DNA of 64,000 bases, taken from the NCBI RefSeq assembly GCF_018691265.1, contig NW_024881324.1, positions 2,483,730-2,547,729 of the forward strand, written 5' to 3'. The stretch comes from Tyto alba (lineage: Eukaryota > Chordata > Aves > Strigiformes > Tytonidae). The notes below the pieces were generated by a model. The model did no database searches, had not been told where the DNA came from, and worked only from the letters and a program-made list of their open reading frames with translations. Positions 1 through 14,177 of this stretch are shown here, piece after piece. Position 1 is the stretch's first letter. Every line of letters begins with the position of its first letter. A program made the translations under genes and the position numbers.

Positions 1-1130
<1,130 letters not shown>

Positions 1131-4100
1131 CCCCGCAGACACACACACACACAGCCGAAGCGCCGCAGGGTCCTAGCGCCCCTCCTCGCCCCTTCACAGC
1201 GACGGGAAAGCTCCGTCACGCCTCGTGGAACACGGCCGCCGCCGTGTCCAAAAACCGCGGGCGCTCCCCATCGCGAGGAAGTCGCGATTCCTGAGGGGAG
1301 AGAGCACACACACACACCCCCCTCCCCGAGTCTTCCCACAGGGGCGGTGATAAATGGTGGGCGGGGGAGAGGGGGGAAAGGCGCACATCGCACCCAAAAG
1401 GCTCAGCGAGGCTGCGCCGGAGCCGCGGGCGGGAGGAGGCTGATCCTCGGCGGGTTGCTGGAGGGGGTGACAAACTCCGGGGACACTAAAAGGGAGGGTT
1501 CATCCATGCGACCTCGCACAAGCGGTCTTCGAAGCTCGTTCCTGGGCGCCCCCCCCCCCCCCCCCCCCCCCCCAGGACACCCCCTCCCAGGCGCTGCCTT
1601 CCGTGGGCTCCTGCTCACCCAACCGCTGAGAAATTTTCCCGAGGCGCGTTTTTGGGGCACCATCGCACAAACATCCGAAACGCTCTCCTGCAGGCATGGT
1701 GCGGCCGGTAGTACCGTTAGGACCCGTCTTTCCTACAGAAAGTTGTAGCTCTGCTGCTGGGAGGAAGCTCTACTTCGTTCCACAGACCTTGGAAGTTTGA
1801 TTGTCAAAAATACACAGTGGAAGTCTTTAATGATGATTTTTGGTTGAGGAGCCAGAAGTTCTTGATTTCACTGCATCTGACTCATTCAGAGAGTATAACA
1901 ATCAAATTATTTATAAACTGAATGATTAAACCATAATTTATTATTTAATGGATCATATTCCCTATATCACTTGTGCATTGTTACAATCCTGCAGCTATGC
2001 CAACATCTTTCCAAACTTTTCTTAAGAGCCCTTGCCACATTATTCTTCCTTAAGCACAACAGTTTAAACAAGCCTCAGGCTGAAAAGAAGCATAAACCCG
2101 GATTTGGAAGGCAACTTTTGTTTGTGGAAGTGTTTTGAAAAAACATTGAGAAATTATCTCCAGAAAATAGATATTCTGAAGTGACAGTTACCTACATGGA
2201 AGAAACTGCCCAGGCTGACACCAGTTCTCCAGGTTAGCTTCCAGAATAATTCCGGGACACTTTCAAGTCTATGGGATAACAAACTTCATACATTAAGATT
2301 CTAAAGTACTCAGCTGGAAACACAGAACTGCCTTAACTTGTTTACCCGTACTTCAAACTGCAAGGGTAAAGATGCTGAATGTCAGCGTGTTGCTCTGGGA
2401 ATGTAGTTCAGTTCTGGACACTGAAAAATGTCCTAGTTGTTTAGGAATTCAGGTATTGATGTAAGCTAAACTGAGTGGTGATGCCGGACACTGGTCAGGG
2501 GGAGGAAGGACAGGTTGGCTTGAACTCCTCGGGCTGGGCAGCATCACAAAAGCTTGTGCCAGCACCAGGGTATCAGAATATTCTAAGCAGCCAGGGGCAA
2601 CGTTCTTTGGCAGCGGTGCCATCCTAAGGTGCTCGCCACAACGGGCCCAGCAAGACTCCAGTAGGAGAGTCCCCTGGAGAAAATTTATCCAAAGCTTGGG
2701 TGGCACCAGGTCACCGGAGAGAGTCTGGCCTCATCAAGGACAGGTTCAGCACCCTGCAGGTCCGTCTGCGGCCAGATGAGAACGCTCAGCCTTGCGAGGC
2801 TTTGCAGCAGGCTTGTTCTCTTTGGCTGTTGGTAACCCAGAGGCAGCTCAGAAGGACCCGGCTTCCATGGTGTAAAAGCAGAGCCTACCACAGAAACACC
2901 ACTGCTTCACCGCCAGACAGCAACCCTCTGGTTTGGGGTGAGGAGAACAAGAGCAGGGGTGTTTATTTTTCCACACGGGCTGGCAAGTAAGTTTCCTCCT
3001 TTGAAAAAAAAAAATCAAATAAAAAATATCTCCATTTGCTGGGATTGCATTACCCGTTCAGAAAACAGAAGCAGGCAGAATGTTTCACACCAGGTCTTTG
3101 AAGACTAACATTCATCTTTTTATGACAACCGCTGTAAGGGAATTGAGATTGAGTATGTGAGCAGCTCTAGCCACCTAGTTACAAACCAGCTCGCAGCAGT
3201 TAACATTTTAGTGACAGTGTAGTCCTTAAATATTCCATTCATAACAAGAATTTTGATTTATTCCAGATTAAGAAATCGGATAGAGATTATACCTGTTAAG
3301 AAATGTTCCTATAATGTCTTTGGATACGGTTTAAGCAAGCTGAAAGCAGTGAACAGACATGGGATGTTTTCAAAGGGATTTTAACATCCGTAGAGGTGGT
3401 AAAAATTGTTACATAAGGTTTTGTTTTGCAAATAGGTCCACTGAATTCGAAGAGTAAGCAGAGGCCCATTTCTACAGTTTGCTCCATGTAGCCATATTCC
3501 TAGCAGAAGGACACAAGGGCCAACAGAACACGGGAATCAACCACCCCAGTTGGACCAGTTTCAAGAGTAAAGCCTTAACTACCTCTTTGTAGTTTTTTAC
3601 AGGAGGAGGGCTGTTGCTGCTTCACTTGTAGTTGCAGTAGCAAAAATAGCAGATTGCTGCAAGTCTTCTAACCCGTCTGTTGTTCTGTCAATTGATTTTG
3701 AAATATGAGTATTAAAATTATTTATATTCTACATTAGAGAAATGCTGGGGCACTGGAGCAAGCATAGGAAGTCCCTGCAAGACTTAGGCTAAAGACACAG
3801 TGCAGATAAATCACTCCTTGAACATGCTGCACAATAAATGTTGTCCTAAGGATTACGTGAATTCCTACGGTAGCCAAATTCCCTTCAATTATCACATTAT
3901 GTCTCATTCTACGACTATAGTCATGGCGAGATTAAAAAGAAATATTCACTGTGCTGTTCATAAAACAAGGAAATGGGTCTTAAGTACCTTGAAATTGGCC
4001 TTTCCTACCAAGATGTATTATCACTAAAATCAGCTGTCCACTTTTGATTTTCTAAAGCAACCCCACTGCAACTGGTGGTAGAAGCTGCCTCCTGGTCCCC

Positions 4101-4305
4101 TCAAACACTGGTGAGCCCCTGTTTTTGCAGCTGATGGACAGAATCAAGCTAGCGTGAGCAGGAGATGCTGTTCTGTTGCACATCTTCACTGCTTTTTCTC
4201 TCTCCTTCTGCATTGGCCTTTGTAAATAGAGCAGTGAGTATGAGCATGGGTGGAGCACCCAGCAGCGTGCAAAGGATCTCCCTCCCCACTTCCATGGAGG
4301 ACCAC
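1131..4305. other. Gene-less stretch, CpG-rich at its left end
   Basis: The first 600 bases continue the CpG island and hold short CA runs and a poly-C run at about 1551-1573. From about 1750 the base composition drops to ordinary AT-rich intergenic DNA. I see no exon with convincing family similarity, no RNA gene and no repeat I can name. Confidence 0.5.
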
Positions 4306-5325
4306 TGTCATGGTTTGAGCACAGAGGACAACCGAGCACCATGCAGCCATTCACTCACCCCTTCCCCTCTCAGGAATGGGAAGGAGAAAATGAGGAAAAA
4401 AAAAAAAAGGCTCATGAACTCAGATAAGGACAGGGAAGGGTGCTCACCCATTACAGTCACAGGCAAAAGACAGACTTGTTAGGGGAAGAAAAAAAAAATC
4501 ACTTTAATTCAAACACTAACAAAGACAACACTTAACAGACAAGGTGGGACAGTGAGAAGCGCCACCACATCTAAAAACACCTCCTCCCCCCACCCCTCCC
4601 CTCTCCCCAGGCTCAGCTCTGCTCCTGATCTCTCTCCCTCCTCCCCCAGCAGCGCAGGGGCAGGGGATGGGGGTTACGGCCAGCTCACTGCTCCTTCCTT
4701 CTGGGGAGGGGGAGGTGAACGACGCATATTCTTCCCCTGCCCTATGGGGCTCCCCTCTCACTGCAGACAGGCCTCCACGAACCTTCTCTGCAGTGAGTCC
4801 TCCCCATGGGATGCAGCCGTTCCTGAGCTGCTCTGGTGTGGGTCACCCCTGTGTGTTGCAGCCCTCCCAGTGCTGAATCACAACAGTGGGGGCTGCTTCT
4901 CCCCTCAGAGTCCCGGCCTCCTTTAAGTGCAGCCGCCTGTCCTGGCGTGGGCTCCTCCACAGGCTTCAGGTCGGCCTCTGCTCCACCGGTGACCTCCATG
5001 GGAGGCAGGGGGGTGGCCCTGCCATCTCCCCACGGGATACAGGGGTCTCTGCTCCGGCACACCTCCCCCACATCCTTTTCCATCCTTCCACTGACCTGAG
5101 TGTTCGTCCTTCTCCTAACTCCTCCTCACAAGTCCCAACCCCCTCTCAGGTTCCCCTTCTTAATTACGTTACGGCAGAGGCGCAGCCACCGTCGCTAATT
5201 GGCTCGGCCCTGGCCAGAGGTGGGGTGACTTGGAGCCGGGGGAGCTTCGGGAAGCTTCTCACAGGGGCCACCGCTGCAGCCCCCCTGCCCCGCTACCAAA
5301 AACCCCGCCACACAAACCCAGCACA
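4306..5325 (-). mobile_element. Solo-LTR-like avian endogenous retrovirus element
   Basis: Begins on the plus strand with TGTCATGGTTTGAGC followed by a GAGCACCATGCAGCC block. Read on the minus strand this is the 3' end of a widespread avian LTR type, ending in CA. A degenerate AATTAAA near 4500-4510 on the minus strand could be its poly(A) signal. The same sequence recurs at 63240-64000, with shared blocks through the CAGCTCTGCTCC and CTGCTCCGGCACACCTCC regions. The right boundary near 5325 is approximate; I see no clear target-site duplication and no retroviral gene. Confidence 0.7.
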
Positions 5326-6109
5326 AGCTCTGACAACCATGCCCACCTCTGGGCAGCGGCAGCACGCTCTGCACCGGGGAGAGGGAACCGGGACCACGCA
5401 GGATGAGCTGATTAGACTCCTCTTTGTGCTCGGACTGCTACCATCTCCACAGACAAATGAAGAAAAAGCCCCAAACCAAACATGCCAGAGAGGCAGGAAT
5501 CAACCTGGCAGCTAGCAGAGATACAGGAACCCTCCTTCAAACCATTACAGGTTTGAAACGACGGGCAAAGCTCAGGCGAGCGGAGAAGTAAACGGCAACG
5601 TATCACACAAGCAAGCAGTTGAACCGGGACCTGCAGGCAGCTCCTGCTCAGCACCAAAGCATCTTTGCCCATGCCTAACAGTGCAGCCAGAAGTTCCCAC
5701 GTCGACAGCCTTTAGGAGTTTTCTCGTAACCAAAAAAAATATAGGACAGCTCAAATGACCAGAAACGAGGAACATCTCCACAGATGGGATCTGCACCACG
5801 TGCCATGGGAAAGTCCATGCAGGCTCCATGAAGTGCTGAACCAATGCGCTGTGCCCAGCATCAGAAGGGAGATAAGGTTTATTCCCTATCTATATTCCTC
5901 TTTTTATTCTGGCTAATTAAAATGGCTATTTTATTAAGCCACTTTCTGTTGGACCTTTCCTGTTGAGATGCAGAAAGAGCCCTGCACCACCTCCCTTCTC
6001 CCCCACACTTCACCCCTCCCCGAGGCAGAAATCTTACTAATCACAGGATCCTTGCATTCAGCAAGAAGCTGCTGATACTGGGGAGCGAGATGGGAAAGAG
6101 GGAGTGTGG
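5326..6109. other. Gene-less stretch between LTR pieces
   Basis: I recognise nothing here. Short open frames on both strands have no family signature and no splice context. Confidence 0.4.
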
Positions 6110-6215
6110 GGGGTTGACCCAACCAGTCACTCACTCGCTCCCCCGCCAGCAGGATGAGGGAGAGGATCAGAAAGGTGAAATGGAGGAAAAAATACTCATG
6201 GGTTGAGCTAGTGAG
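6110..6215 (-). mobile_element. LTR fragment of the same general family
   Basis: Contains GGTTGACCCAACCAGTCACT, then a CCCCCGCCAGCAGGATGAGG block and CTCATGGGTTGAG. These resemble the 3' portion of the avian LTR type that is complete at 11229-12252. Only about 100 bases are recognisable. Confidence 0.55.
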
Positions 6216-9200
6216 AAACAGAGAAGGCCTTGATGCTGTGCAAACACTGTGCATGTGTGCATGCCCGGTAAAACCCGGGTGCGCGATCGACACTGTTTTG
6301 GTCACAAATCAAACGCAGCACCATACGGGCTGCCATGGAGAACATTAACTTCATCCCAGCCAGACCCAGCACAGGGAGCGAAATGCAATTTGGGAAATCC
6401 TTAAACTGGCTTTATCGCTGAAGAATGAGTGAGGCTGCAAGTACAGTGTCTTAAGTCTCACCAAACTATCCCTAGCCGCCCTCTGATTTGTTTTCTCTCC
6501 CTCTTGATGAGTGGCTTGGAAGCAGAGAGAGAAAAAAAAAAATGACAGAGAAACTAGAGCTTCGGCATGATTCAAAATACCACCCTGTGATCTGGAGTCA
6601 GTAGCATTACAGCACCCAAACTGTTTTTTTTCTCTGTTCCAGGACAAGGACAAAGTGCTTCTGAGGGCATTTACACACCGTAGCACGCTCCTGGTTTGCT
6701 TCTGTTGAGATAAGCTCAGCACCTCTGGTATACATAAGAACATCTTCGACACATAAGAACAGAACAAAATAAATTCATGCTTCCCTTACCAGGAGCAAAG
6801 AGTGATGCAGAGGGGGAAAAAACCCCAAACCCCAACTTTACTGAATGAGTAACAGTTGTGTCCAAGACAATGATCTAGATGAGACAGGCACAAACACTGC
6901 AGTCTCCTTTTTCTGAAACCCCAAGGAGCTGCAGTTACAGGTCCTTTTTGACTAATACAGCATTCATCCCGGAGAGAAGCTGAACACCCTCACCTGCTCT
7001 CTGAGCCCCTCGGGCTGGCATCAAAAGTGGAAGCTGCTTTTTTTTTGGGGGGGGTGGGGGGGGGGGGGCACTGCCGTTGTGCCATGAGGCTGTGCCACTG
7101 CACCCCTTCCCCTGGCTCGAGGCTCCAGTGCTCTTCTGCTCAGGTGACACTGGGCAAGCTTTTTCTCCCGACAAAAACAGCCAAAGAATCAGATTTCCAC
7201 GCCCTTGGGTTTTTATCTTGCTGTCATTGCTCACCAGTTCAAACCTTGCACTGTTAGAGGACATATCATTTATCCTACACCTGGTGTTCCCCAGTGTTAT
7301 TCCCCGTATTTGCACAAATCCAGACACGTTTTCTGCAACTGTAGCAAGTGCTTTCCATTAATTCAAGGTGAATTTAAACTCCCTGTACCAGGAAAATGCC
7401 TTGGTTGTCTCCTCTGCAATAAATTATCTCTGAAGCTGCAAGGAAGGTATCTAAGCATGAATACAGCTGCAGTTTGCTCATAGGAAACTTTAGCCACGGT
7501 TCTTCACAGCTTCTGGAAAAGCAAACCGTGCACGTGTGACACCCAGCGTAAGGAGGAAGACTGGGAGGCGGTTTGAAGGCAGCCTCCAGCTCCAGTGTCA
7601 GGCGTGTCCCCAGTGGGCCGTGGAACCAGAGAAACAGTCCCTGCTCTCTTTTCCACTCGGGACAAACACCCCCAGCTCCCTCCTGCAGCCCTTCAGGAGG
7701 GGAACTGCTGGGTGAATGGCTCCTCCACGCTTCTTCTCCAAAGACTTCAGGCACAAGGCTGGAGCAGAAAGCAGCACAGGAAGGAACACCCCTTGCCCAC
7801 CACACCTGGGAATCATGGCTAGGGATTTCTGGATCGCCACATAATCATCCAGCCAACAGCGGGTAGACGGGTGATTTCGCGCAGCCACGAATGACAACTC
7901 TTCGCAAAACCAAAGGAGGCCACCACGCCAGCCGCTCTGGTCGAAGCATCTGCAGCAGCCCTTCTGCTGCTCCTACGTCTATCCCCAGTGCAGAGCACTT
8001 AAGAGGGAAAACTACACCCTGTTTTCTGTTACGGCTGCTTAGCAATACATGATGCCCTCAGAACACACAGGGCACGTCTGACAAAGAATATCCTTGACCT
8101 CGTCAGTTTTCTGTCTGGAGAAACTTGCAGAAAGGGGCTGACTGAAAGAGCTTCACAATAAGGGGATTTCTGAGCAGCAGCTCACAACCAACTGCTGGAA
8201 TTACCCTTTTCTCTTCAAAGATACAGAGACTGAAATCTGAACCATGCACAAACACCCAAGCTTTTAATATTCGCCTCAAATGACTTGTCTTTCAAAGAAG
8301 CAGTAGAGTTGTCAGACACCACTGACCTGAATGCCTTTTCCCTGGGCCTGAAGCATTTGCATTTCACTCACCACATCTTTCCATGCTTTTAAATAACAGC
8401 AACTTCTTACTTCTACTGTTGTTACCAGATGAAAGAAAAGCGATGTCTCCACCAGTAAGTATTCCAGTGGAACAAGCTTGCAGTGAACTACACTATGCTG
8501 AGGCAAGAGAAACAGGTAAATGTTACTAGTTTGCTTGAAAGAACCCTGCAGGATTTCAGCATATAAAAGCTGATGACTTAGCAAAGCCACATGCTTTTTC
8601 TGCACATTGTGTCCCTCTGAACACGGATTGCAAAGTGGCACAAGAGAAGCTTCCTAAGAGAGAGAGGGAAGGACCAAGCACAGCATGACTCAAAGACCCA
8701 ACCCTACAATTTGGTAGCAGAAATACCATGATGGTGGTGCAAGAACTAGCTTGTACCTACCCCTTTTGTCTTCACAGAAAACTTTTACAATTGACCGAGT
8801 CTCTGCCAGGAAGATAAAAAAAAAAAAGAAAAAAAAAGAAGCCCCAAAAATTTGCAATGTGATTTTCATCCTGCCAGACAGGATGCCACGGTGGCCCAGG
8901 AATACCTCCCTTCTTATCTCCTTCCAGGACTAAATTTCCTATTTTCTTTCTTACCACACAGGTAACGTTAGGCTTTTTCTCAAGACGCCCTCATTCTGTC
9001 CTCACCTCCATTCCAAAGCAGCCCGGAGCCAGACGTGCTTGGAGTACGTGACTGGAGGATTCCTGACTCCTGGTATATAAAATTTCATTTGTCAGCAAAG
9101 AGGAGAGGGAAGGGACTTTATGTAACATCCAAGCAAGAGTAATGCATTTTTACAGAACAATTCCTTTATTGCTTCACGCCGCAGGCTTTTACAGCACAGC

Positions 9201-11228
9201 AACATATAGTACTGGCATTGAACTTGGAGCTTAGGACTATAAATGTTTAAACATACTTTTATTTCCTATCCTGCTACCCTGACTTCTCCTTCCAGCATTG
9301 GAGGGACTAGAATTTCACTAGGAAAAAGCAAGAGAAACACGCTTTGGATGCCATTTCAGCATAAAAGCACAATGTGAAGAGTTCACAGCACAGGTCTGAA
9401 ATTCTGAAATAGGATAGAAGCAGATGGCTCCCAAGCCTCTAGGTCACCCTATTTTTTATTTTTACTTCATGTGCTTCATACCAAGAGAACATATTTAAAC
9501 TGAGAGTGTCTGAAGTCTAAGCGTTTTACTGAAAGAAAGTAGCACAGAGCATATTTTGGCATGGAAAATGAATTTATATTGTCAAATCTTCTCTTTCATT
9601 CCTCTCTCTAACCCCCTCAAGACCTGTTTTTGTATTCACTGCCAACACAAACTTCTTGGTACCCTTCTAGTAAATGAAGCATTCTTCACTTATTGCAGTA
9701 AATACTCTTACAAGCGCTGGTAGCTCTGGTTGTTAAGTAGTTCTTGGCTAAACCTCTGCTTTTGAAACCAGCAACCAGCAGGGCAAAGCTGAGAGCGCCA
9801 GTTCTATTTTAAATAAATTCAGTGTTAAGCAAAATCTTTATGGTCTTGCTGTTTGTCTCTTCTATTCTTCGTTCTTCTGAACTTTGGAACTTTTCCACTA
9901 CCATTTTTGGCTTTACAGACACTTCCGTTTTTATTCTATAAAAGCAGCTTTGAACTATTGGCCTAATCCAGCTCAAGATTTGAAGCAGAAGGGCCATTCA
10001 AATTAGCTGTGGAGGTCACAAGGTAAAAGAACCAGACCTCTGGAGGGGGAAATCCATGGTGAAACATTTCCTTCAGTCTCCTTCACACTTTTAATTGCCC
10101 TTCCTCCATTGCTATGCTGGCTGGATACCACGTTTTTGTTCTGACCCGCCTCACAAACAAGAGGAGATATTTCCAAAAAGCCTTTACCAAGTCATGCTTG
10201 GTTTCAGTGGAACTCTAGCCACTGCTAAAATGCAGCACTACAAAGATTTAGTGCAGTTCTTGCAAACCTGTTGGCTGGATAATGATTGCTCTTCCACATT
10301 TCCATCTGTGACTTCACCCCTGCAAGCTCTTCACTGCAAATAGCGCTCTGTGACTTTGCTCCAGGCATCTGGACACAAGCAGAGCCACTTCCACTGCCTC
10401 CAGGGAAAATACTGCTGCCTAAGAGGGAAGCTTATGTAGCTGTTCCAGCAGGAGGGAAAACCAGGAGGACTACGGCTGTTAACAGAAGTTAAAATGCAAA
10501 AATACTACAGCTCTACTATCTAACCCTAAGGGAAAGGAATTCATTTAGCAATGAATAAACAGGTGAGAAGCAACAGTTGCTTCTTATTATTTATGCAATG
10601 GAACAAAAAAGCTCTGTGGTTGCAGCTAGTGGCTACCAACAAATGCAAAGCATATCAATATGCCTATTAGTGTTCAAATTGTTTTATCTAGAAACTTTCT
10701 AGAGCAGTAACACTGCTAGAACACTCAAGCTCTGCAAAACCTGCTTGATTTTTCGTTCTACAAGAGAGGCAGGGAGGAGCATCTGCAAGAGTGGGAAGAT
10801 AGGGATGCACAGAGGAGAAGCCACGATTCTGGGAAGCAGGCAGCAATGCGGAGGTTTTCTTTGATGCCAGAATCCCACCACAGAGATTAACACTCCTTCC
10901 CAACTGAGGCAGGGAAAGTTAAGAAGGAAAACAAGTTTATTAAAAAAGATTCTAAGTGGTAGGCTTACAGGAGATAATCTTTCCAGCATTTGAGGTCACT
11001 ACTAACTCAGGAGAGAAACTTTGTGGATGAAGGCCCTGTTACGTTTGACATACCTATAAAGTAACAAACTAAGGAAAGCTGTTGCCCAGCAGTGATATTC
11101 TCCTAGCCATAAAGGCAGTAAATTTAAAACCTCTTCATTTACATCGGGCTACAGTTACAGCACCCAGGACATCTGCATATACAACAGGGCACCTCTGCAA
11201 TAGGTGCACCAGGAGCTTTTTATGCAGT
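6216..11228. other. Gene-less stretch, no recognised content
   Basis: Five kilobases with no supportable gene. It contains a poly-G run interrupted once at about 7045-7069 and an A-rich AAAAAAG tract at about 8817-8840. Open frames here are short and lack conserved motifs or splice context. Confidence 0.45.
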
Positions 11229-12252
11229 TGTCGTGGTTTGAACCCGGCCAGCAGCCAGACACCACGCAGCCACTTGCTCCCCCTACCCCCTGCTCCAGGG
11301 CTGGAGGGGTAAGGCAACTCATAGGTGGAGATAAAAAGCATTTAATAATTCAAATAAAATAATAGCAATAATGGAATAGACGATGAGTGGTGCACAATGC
11401 TATTGCTCACCACTGCCCAGCCCGTTCCCGGCCAGCGATCCCCGAGGAGGAGGCATGTGAGCTGGCACTGGCAGGACACAGGAACAACCACAAAACCACG
11501 GATGAAATGCAAAGAGGAAATTTATTGGTGTTACCTCACGACCCAGGGGATTTCCACAGCAGCACCCGGGCAGAGGCACGCAAGCGGGGATGTTGGCACC
11601 GCGGAGCTCGGTCCTTGCTAAGCCAGGAAGAGGAGAAGAAAGAAAAGGTCTCAAACTGGCTGCTTTCACCTGTTTTTATCAGGGATTTTCACAGGGGTAG
11701 TTCTCTACTGCGCTCTGATCTTTCCCACAGCAGGGCCAGAATCTCAAGGATGTTTGATAAAGTGTCCCCGAGTCTCTCACAGACCGGTGTTACCTAAACG
11801 CAGACATTCTACCTGTCAAGCACACAAAGCTAAACAGCAATTAGTACGACACAGATTTTTTGACACCCCAGCTGCAAGTGACCTGAGCGCGTTTACAGTC
11901 CTCCTCACCAACCTTCCCTTGTGTCCCCACTGGAGGGAAGATCCTGAAACCGAAATCCCGGAATAGAAAGCGAGCCCCGGCTTCCTGGCCAGTCTTCATC
12001 TATACTCTGAGCAGGACATCTGATGATACGGAATATTCCCTTGGCCTGTTTGGGTCTGGTGCTGTGCTCCCTTATAGCACCTGTGCACAGGCAGGACAGG
12101 GGGAGTTGAAAAGTCCTGGATTTCTTAGCAACAGCTAAAAACATCAGTGTATTATCAACATTCCTCTCCTACCAAATCCCACACTGAATGCAAACACAGC
12201 ACTTTTCTAGCTAAGGCAGAAAATCAGCTCTATCCCAGCCGAAACCAGGACA
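11229..12252 (-). mobile_element. Solo LTR of an avian endogenous retrovirus
   Basis: On the minus strand it starts TGTCCTGGTTTCGGCTGGGA (from 12252 down) and ends GGTTCAAACCACGACA, so it has TG...CA termini. The right-hand 250 bases, including CTAAAAACATCAGTGTATTA and TCAACATTCC, closely match the 5' part of a very common avian LTR. A minus-strand CCAATAAATTT near 11518-11528 is a plausible poly(A) signal. The middle (about 11500-11900) I recognise less well; it may be another repeat nested inside. No internal retroviral genes are present. I saw no obvious target-site duplication. Confidence 0.8.
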
Positions 12253-12419
12253 GCTGAAAACCGCAGGGGTGAGCTACATGACTGCAAAAGGCGCTGCTCA
12301 ATCCTTGCTGATGCCTTCACTCCTCTCTTTAGATGTCCTGGTACAAGGGACTTCAACAAGCACCGTGGCTTTACCACTCTGTATTACAAAATTATATGGG
12401 AAAGAGGAAATAAGCCTTA

Positions 12420-12500
12420 AAAGAAAAACAAAACAAAACAAAACAAAAAACAAACAAACAAACACAAACAAACAAAAAGAAAACACAACAAAAAAACAAA
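12420..12500. repeat. (CAAA)n / (CAAAA)n simple repeat
   Basis: Low-complexity tract of AAAAC and CAAA units between the LTR and the HSBP1L1 CpG island. An A run follows at about 12651-12670. Nothing else is seen between 12253 and 12690. Confidence 0.85.
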
Positions 12501-12689
12501 CTACAAACCCAAAACTCGGGCCTTGTCTGTCAACAAGCATTTGTCATCATTTAATTCATCACTTCTGCCCTAAGAAATCCTGCGGCCTCTGAAGAGTGAA
12601 CTTCAGCATCCCGATTTAGTTGCTGCCTGGCGGAATTACGATTTGTCTGGGAAAAAAAAAAAAAAAAAAATAAAGCCCCACCACCGCTA

Positions 12690-12811
12690 AACGGTAGCTG
12701 ATGCCCCCCCCCCGGCTGCCCGCCCCCGCCTTCCGCCCGCCCCGGCCCCCCGGGCGGGGCCCTCACCTGCCCGCCCCGCCGCGGCCGGGCGGCGGTTCGG
12801 GGCCGGAGCCG
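12690..12811 (+). promoter_or_regulatory. HSBP1L1: HSBP1L1 CpG-rich promoter / 5' UTR
   Basis: Sharp switch to CpG-rich, C-rich DNA just upstream of the HSBP1L1 ATG; the island continues past exon 1 to about 13020. The promoter role is inferred from position and composition. Confidence 0.55.
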
Positions 12812-12856
12812 ATGGCGGCGGCCGCCCCGCCGGGCGCCGGGGACCTCTGGCAGCTG
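12812..12856 (+). CDS. HSBP1L1: HSBP1L1 coding exon 1
   Basis: Encodes residues 1-15 (MAAAAPPGAGDLWQL). The donor is CAGCTG|GTGAGC, phase 0. Confidence 0.85.
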
Positions 12857-14177
12857 GTGAGCCCGGCGGCGGGGAGCGGGGCCCGGCCGTGGCGACGGGA
12901 AAAGGGGGGGGGGGGGGGGGGGGGCAGATTCTGCGTTGCCGGTCCCGCCCGCGGCCGGGCCGCGGAGGGCGGGAGGCCGGCGCGGGAGAACGCGGGCCCG
13001 CGGCTCGCTGGGCCGCCGCCCGCGGCTACCGGCTTTCTCTTTATTTCTTTCCCCCCCCCCCTCAGGCGGAAAATCTGCTGTGTCAGCTGCAGGAGAATTT
13101 TCAAGCTCTGAGTGAAAAGATAACGCTGAGAAATATCCTCTTGGGCTCCGCGGGACCGAGGCTTCGTGCCCCCACGGCTGCGGTTGCCCCGTGGGAGAGG
13201 GGTTGGTGGGGCGGGGATGGAGGGGCTTTGCTTCTAAAATGCGCTTTTTCTCGATTAGTTCATCCAGCGATTGACGGTGCTCGACACCTCTGAGGTAAAA
13301 CCAGCTGAATTGCCCCCTGAGCCCGCTTATTTTTTCCCCTCAGACTAAGAAGAAAATCCTAAAAAAGGTTTTACTGGAAGTAGTATCAACTCCCAGTGGG
13401 CTAGTCTCGGTGCAGTAATTCTTGCTCTTGAGTGAAATAAGGAATCAAATTACGTGTAAAGATTTCGAAGGTACCTTAAAAAAAGCAATTGTCTTCAAAA
13501 ATGCCACTTAACATCAGCGTATCGCTGCGTGTTGTTGGTACAAAACAGCCGTCGGCTGCCCGGGCATGGGAAGGTGAGCCCTCAGAGAATTTGAGACCTG
13601 ACAGGGCTCTGAGCTTTCTCATTAGAGGTATTTACAGAAACTACTTCCATTTTCTAGAACTATTAATTTATCATATTTTCCATTTTTTCCAAAACTCATC
13701 CGCCTTTCAGGAAGTGGCTGCTTTAGTGTACAAGAATAATAATGTCTTAGCAGCGCATACATTGATTGTGTAGGTTGACTGTATGGTGTCACCTAAAATA
13801 GTTCCTCAGAAAGAAAACAATCTCTTACACAGAAAACGTTCCCATTCACTCGTGGGCATACGGGAAGGCATTTGAAAATATTAAGAACTTAAATGCTTAC
13901 CTGTTGCAAGAAGAAGCGGGATTGTTTTGTATGACCCTGTGCATGCTTCATCTTGCATTAAACATGAACAAGTAAGAGGCTGAGACATCTGGAAGAAAGC
14001 TGCTTGTTCTTCTTACAGAAGAAAACTGTAAAATTCTAGAATTCTTATTGAGAAGTTATCTTTAACGTTTTACTGGAAGAAATGGGCGAGCGCATTGATG
14101 ACCTTGAGAAGCATGTTGCTGACCTGATGACAGAGGCTGGGATAGGAAACACCAACGAAGAGTTGAGAGTAAAGTAA
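12812..14177 (+). CDS. HSBP1L1: HSBP1L1, heat shock factor-binding protein 1-like 1 (complete)
   Basis: Three coding exons, 12812-12856, 13066-13132 and 14074-14177, join to give 71 residues (human about 74). The HSBP1 family consists of small, almost wholly helical coiled-coil proteins; HSBP1 binds the trimerised heat shock factor HSF1, while the role of the L1 paralogue is poorly known. After a short Ala/Pro-rich start come heptad-type segments AENLLCQLQENFQALSEKI (exon 2) and RIDDLEKHVADLMTEAGI (exon 3), the latter being the family signature. The ATG at 12812 lies within the CpG island in a GGAGCCGATGG context. The first intron is GT-AG; the second is AT-AC of U12 type. Joining at those AT-AC sites regenerates the Met of the LRMEEMG motif seen in the human protein. 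The gene faces TXNL4A tail to tail. Confidence 0.9.
13066..13132 (+). CDS. HSBP1L1: HSBP1L1 coding exon 2
   Basis: Encodes residues 16-37 plus the first base of codon 38. The acceptor is a C-rich tract ending CCCCTCAG|GCGGAA. The exon ends CTGAGAA|ATATCC, with no GT donor near the family boundary. Confidence 0.87.
13133..14073 (+). other. HSBP1L1: U12-type AT-AC intron of HSBP1L1
   Basis: The 5' end reads ATATCCTCT against the minor-spliceosome consensus ATATCCTTT. Near the 3' end TCTTTAACG matches the U12 branch site TTCCTTRAC, and nine bases after its AAC the intron closes with TTTTAC|TGG. The exact join restores the reading frame and the conserved Met. No GT-AG alternative that keeps the protein was found. 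Confidence 0.87.
14074..14177 (+). CDS. HSBP1L1: HSBP1L1 coding exon 3 with stop
   Basis: Completes Met38 and encodes residues 39-71 ending NEELRVK, stop TAA at 14175-14177. A GT in the last codons (AGA|GTAAAG) could act as a donor. The C-terminus aligns well with the human protein without a further exon, so I keep this end. Confidence 0.83.
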
